Part shown: positions 61,495 through 64,000 of the stretch, in pieces
Position numbering within the stretch: position 1 is the stretch's first letter
Layout of the letters: each line of letters begins with the position of its first letter
NCBI RefSeq assembly: GCF_016757215.1
Contig: NZ_JAESIY010000006.1
Location: 124,001-188,000, forward strand
Origin: Fulvivirga sediminis
GTDB lineage: Bacteria > Bacteroidota > Bacteroidia > Cytophagales > Cyclobacteriaceae
Direction: 5' to 3'
DNA: 64,000 nucleotides
Notes under the pieces: generated by a model
Told to the model about the DNA's origin: nothing
The model's input: only the letters and a program-made list of their open reading frames with translations
The model's database searches: none
Translations under genes and position numbers: made by a program

Positions 61495-61523
61495 CAAAGA
61501 TACCCAAATTACCCTAACACAAA
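61495..61523 (-). promoter_or_regulatory. Promoter of the mltG operon
   Basis: Minus strand TTTG (61520-61523), 17-bp spacer, TATCTTTG (61495-61502). The -7 box is an exact match; spacing is 2 bp short of the optimum. Leader about 25 nt. Confidence 0.6.
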
Positions 61524-61611
61524 TAAATAATTAAAATCATAAATCTATTTAGCCTAAGCTCTTTGATATATAGAATTCACACAACTTCTTCTAACTAAAC
61601 AATACATTAAA

Positions 61612-61643
61612 AAAGGGAACAGCTTTCACCATTCCCTCTATTA
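61612..61643 (-). terminator. Terminator of the aminopeptidase P gene
   Basis: AGGGAA (61614-61619) pairs with TTCCCT (61632-61637); minus strand continues with TTTTTTAATG. Short stem but a good T-run, 21 bp after the stop codon. Confidence 0.6.
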
Positions 61644-61664
61644 AATGAATTGCCCTCTATCTCA

Positions 61665-63038
61665 TCAAGAAAAAGATGCTTCTCTAATCGCTTCTATATC
61701 TTTAATTTCCTTCGCTAAAGGCTCTCCTAGCAAGGTATGTCCCTCTTCATCTATCACAAAATCATCCTCTATCCTTATTCCCCCGAAGTCTCTGAAGTCA
61801 TTTAGCTTATCATAATTAATAAACTGATCAAATTTCTTTTCTTTACCCCAAAGATCAATCAGTTCTGGAATAATATAAATACCTGGCTCAACCGTTACTA
61901 TATTTCCTGCTTCCAGTTCTTTGCCCAGCCTTAAAGATTTTAAGCCAAATTGAGTGCTCTTAGGCTCATCATAACCTACAAACTGCTCTCCCAGATCCTC
62001 CATATCATGCACATCAAGCCCCATTAGGTGCCCCAGCCCACATTGAAAAAACATAGCGTGAGCTCCTGCATCTACCGCCTCTGCCGTATCTCCTTTCATA
62101 AGACCTATCGTCTTCAATCCATCCACTAATTTGGCACAAGCTGTCAAATGCACGTCCTTAAATTTCACTCCTGGCTTAAGCATGTCAATAGCTGCATTCT
62201 GAGAATCCAGCACAATCTGATATAAATCTCTTTGCTCTGATGTAAATTGCTTACTTACAGGAAAAGTTCTGGTTAAGTCGCCCGCGTAATGACTAGAAGC
62301 TTCTGCACCTGTATCACAAAGAACCATATCTCCCTCTTTCAAAGTGTTCCCATAATAATGATTATGAAGAATCTGACCATTGACAGTTATTATAGCAGGG
62401 TAGGCCAAAGTACCACCAGCTCCTACTGCCGTCCCTTGCACCATGCCTACTAGCTCATGTTCCTTCATACCAGGGCGAGCATTCTTTATAATTTCCAGGT
62501 GCATCTGCGCACTTATGGTCACAGCCTTATCTATTTCAGCTACTTCCTCTTTTGATTTGATAGATCTCTGTTTCACTACAGCCCTGATCAACTCTTCCGA
62601 AGGAGCTACTTTTCCAAGCCATGATTGCAGCTTAACTGTATTTTCAGGTCTGTAAGGAGGTAATATATGAACATTTCTACCGCTAGCAGATTTAATATAC
62701 TCTTCCACCTTAGACAAAGGCAAACTTTTGCTTATCCCAACTTCACTAGCCAGCTCCTGAACAGTAGGTTGAGGCCCTGTCCACACGATATGATCAATGC
62801 TCAAATCATCTCCAAATAACACTTCTTCTCCCGAATCTACATCGATAATAGCCATCACATCAGGTATGTCTATGCCTATATAATATAAAAAAGTACTATC
62901 CTGCCTAAAAGGATACCAGTTATCCTTAAAGTTGACACTACTTTCCTGGTTCCCCATAAGTACTATAATGCCTGATTCTACATTCTTTTTTAGAATATCT
63001 CTTCTTTTGCTATAAGTATCTTTAGAAAATGCTTTCAT
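61665..63038 (-). CDS. Aminopeptidase P family metallopeptidase (PepP-like)
   Basis: 457 residues. N-terminal creatinase-like domain (about 1-160, SGIIVLMGNQESSVNFKDNWYPFRQDSTFLYYIGI, the AMP_N signature) and C-terminal pita-bread fold. The dinuclear metal ligands are visible: DTGAEASSHYAGDLTRTF (D, D), GLGHLMGLDVHD (H), TVEPGIYI (E) and GGIRIEDDFVI (E). It removes N-terminal residues ahead of proline in peptides, with Mn2+ as usual cofactor. Cytoplasmic, no signal peptide. Its own terminator lies just downstream. Confidence 0.93.
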   Translation of the reverse strand: MKAFSKDTYSKRRDILKKNVESGIIVLMGNQESSVNFKDNWYPFRQDSTFLYYIGIDIPDVMAIIDVDSGEEVLFGDDLSIDHIVWTGPQPTVQELASEVGISKSLPLSKVEEYIKSASGRNVHILPPYRPENTVKLQSWLGKVAPSEELIRAVVKQRSIKSKEEVAEIDKAVTISAQMHLEIIKNARPGMKEHELVGMVQGTAVGAGGTLAYPAIITVNGQILHNHYYGNTLKEGDMVLCDTGAEASSHYAGDLTRTFPVSKQFTSEQRDLYQIVLDSQNAAIDMLKPGVKFKDVHLTACAKLVDGLKTIGLMKGDTAEAVDAGAHAMFFQCGLGHLMGLDVHDMEDLGEQFVGYDEPKSTQFGLKSLRLGKELEAGNIVTVEPGIYIIPELIDLWGKEKKFDQFINYDKLNDFRDFGGIRIEDDFVIDEEGHTLLGEPLAKEIKDIEAIREASFS

Positions 63039-63115
63039 TTGATGTTTTTAATATTACTATTAGCTCAAATAAACCATAATCCCTTCAGATATCGCAGTCT
63101 TAGCGTTATTTTTTT

Positions 63116-63123
63116 TATTTTTG
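63116..63123 (+). promoter_or_regulatory. Bacteroidota -7 element close to the YrdC-family start
   Basis: TATTTTTG matches TAnnTTTG and ends only 4 bp before the ATG at 63128, implying a leaderless or nearly leaderless transcript, or a true start further in. Confidence 0.35.
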
Positions 63124-63127
63124 TCAT

Positions 63128-63757
63128 ATGCCCGCAGAATTTATCAAGCTCTACGAAGAAAACCCTGAACGCCATAAAATAGAGCACATCGTAGAAGTAT
63201 TAAAATCAGGAGGGGTAATCGTTTACCCCACAGACACCGTTTACGGAATTGGTTGTGACCTTTTTAACCGTAAGGCCATAGATCGAATTTGCAAAATCAA
63301 ATCTATCAAACCCAAAAACCTCAATCTTTCCTTTATATGCCATGATATTAGTGACATTTCTAATTATGTAAAGCGAATGGACACTCCTACTTTCAAGGTG
63401 CTCAAAAAAGCTCTTCCGGGGCCTTTTACCTTTATTCTGGAGTCTAACAGCAATGTGCCTAAAATATTAGATGTCAATAAAAAAACAGTAGGAATTCGTA
63501 TTCCTGATAACAATATCACCCGTGGTATCGTACAAATATTAGGCAACCCTATAATCACATCATCTATAAAAGACGATGATGAGATTTTGGAATACACTAC
63601 TGATCCTGAGCTTATTTATGAAGACTTTAAGCATCATGTCGACATTATAATAGATGGCGGATTTGGAGGCAACATACCTTCTACTGTAGTAGATTGCACA
63701 CAAAATGAATTTGAAATAATACGAGAAGGACTCGGCAATATTAATGATTACGTATAA
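63128..63757 (+). CDS. YrdC/YciO-type protein (threonylcarbamoyl-AMP synthase family)
   Basis: 209 residues, YrdC fold without the Sua5 C-terminal domain. [33 protein letters not shown] (29-61) is the nucleotide/threonine-binding signature. [13 protein letters not shown] (about 62-74) and [19 protein letters not shown] resemble E. coli YciO more than TsaC, so it may be the YciO paralog rather than the tRNA t6A synthase; both have the same fold. The other t6A genes are not in the window. Confidence 0.85.
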   Translation: MPAEFIKLYEENPERHKIEHIVEVLKSGGVIVYPTDTVYGIGCDLFNRKAIDRICKIKSIKPKNLNLSFICHDISDISNYVKRMDTPTFKVLKKALPGPFTFILESNSNVPKILDVNKKTVGIRIPDNNITRGIVQILGNPIITSSIKDDDEILEYTTDPELIYEDFKHHVDIIIDGGFGGNIPSTVVDCTQNEFEIIREGLGNINDYV

Positions 63758-63780
63758 TAAAATCTGACAGACTTTATTGA

Positions 63781-64000
63781 ATGAGCTCAGTATTATTAGA
63801 TCTACATTACTTACCTTCACTGGAATATTTTTGTTGTATAAATCAGTTTGATAATATCATAATAGAACAAGAAGAATATTTCGAAAAGCAATCCTACAGA
63901 AACCGGTGCCACATCTTATCTGCCAATAAGGCAGAAAGACTTGTAGTGCCAGTAATAGGAGGCAGAAAAAAGATCAAGGTAAAAGATATAAAAATTGATT
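63781..64000 (+). CDS. WbqC-family protein, N-terminal part (cut by window edge)
   Basis: ATG at 63781, 23 bp after the YrdC-family gene. The 73 visible residues (LLDLHYLPSLEYFCCINQFD, RCHILSANKAERLVVPVIGG, then K-rich) match the N-terminus of WbqC-like proteins (Y-L-P-x-x-x-Y-F, N-R-x-x-I-x-x-x-x-G-x-x-x-L-x-V-P-V). The family occurs in glycan loci, catalytic role unproven. Continues past the right edge. Confidence 0.8.
   Translation, partial: MSSVLLDLHYLPSLEYFCCINQFDNIIIEQEEYFEKQSYRNRCHILSANKAERLVVPVIGGRKKIKVKDIKID

Overview
The window looks like a chromosomal segment of a Bacteroidota bacterium, most likely of the order Cytophagales. Evidence from the sequence: AT-rich DNA; LytS/LytTR-type two-component pairs; a CarboxypepD-regulatory-domain secreted protein; PorT-type beta-barrel and TonB-dependent outer membrane proteins; bactofilin; a SusE-like wealth of small lipoproteins; and -7 promoter elements of the Bacteroidota type (TAnnTTTG) upstream of several genes, including a textbook TTTG-N19-TACATTTG promoter in front of a tRNA-Ser gene. 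Species cannot be named from this alone.

Layout. 1-16 kb is ordinary core genome: a partial LytTR response regulator with its histidine kinase, a secreted CarboxypepD-like protein, a heptose kinase/aminotransferase pair, RecR, ClpS, an SSS-family symporter, a rhodanese, an alkyltransferase-like protein, a universal stress protein overlapping a CPA2 antiporter, bactofilin, a PorT-type barrel, a DUF5009/HGSNAT-like membrane acyltransferase and a TonB-dependent receptor. 16.4-26.2 kb is one long minus-strand operon unlike its surroundings: a small membrane protein, two colinear giant (about 1070 aa) ankyrin-repeat proteins, a 389-aa ankyrin protein, a 174-aa cysteine-containing protein of unknown family, and a 393-aa ankyrin protein, closed by a good terminator. 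A TPR-histidine kinase/LytTR regulator pair lies just upstream. 29-36 kb holds a YciE-like ferritin-fold protein, a TerB-like protein, a UPF1-like helicase behind a secreted Ig/cadherin-like protein, and a second SSS symporter.

36.4-57 kb is an accessory region. It contains a tightly packed five-gene operon (SWIM zinc finger, DUF5691, MoxR AAA ATPase, DUF5682, vWA) plus a set of isolated hypothetical genes embedded in dispersed palindromic repeats. The repeats fall into at least six families (called A-F here), several with paired hairpins of REP type, and one copy sits directly beside the decayed C-terminus of a REP-associated tyrosine transposase (RAYT). Several genes here are broken: a ParE/RelE-type toxin next to an intact antitoxin-like ORF, a small winged-helix-like gene with two in-frame TAA codons, a secreted protein split by one in-frame TAA, and a small membrane protein split by a frameshift. 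Some single genes are bracketed by same-orientation repeat copies.

57-64 kb returns to core genome: tRNA-Ser(UGA), a MltG / thioesterase / YihY / DUF4153 envelope operon, aminopeptidase P, a YciO/YrdC-type protein and the start of a WbqC-family gene. The most system-like and least explained locus is the ankyrin operon; the SWIM-MoxR-vWA operon is the second candidate, though its gene set is a recurrent one in bacteria.
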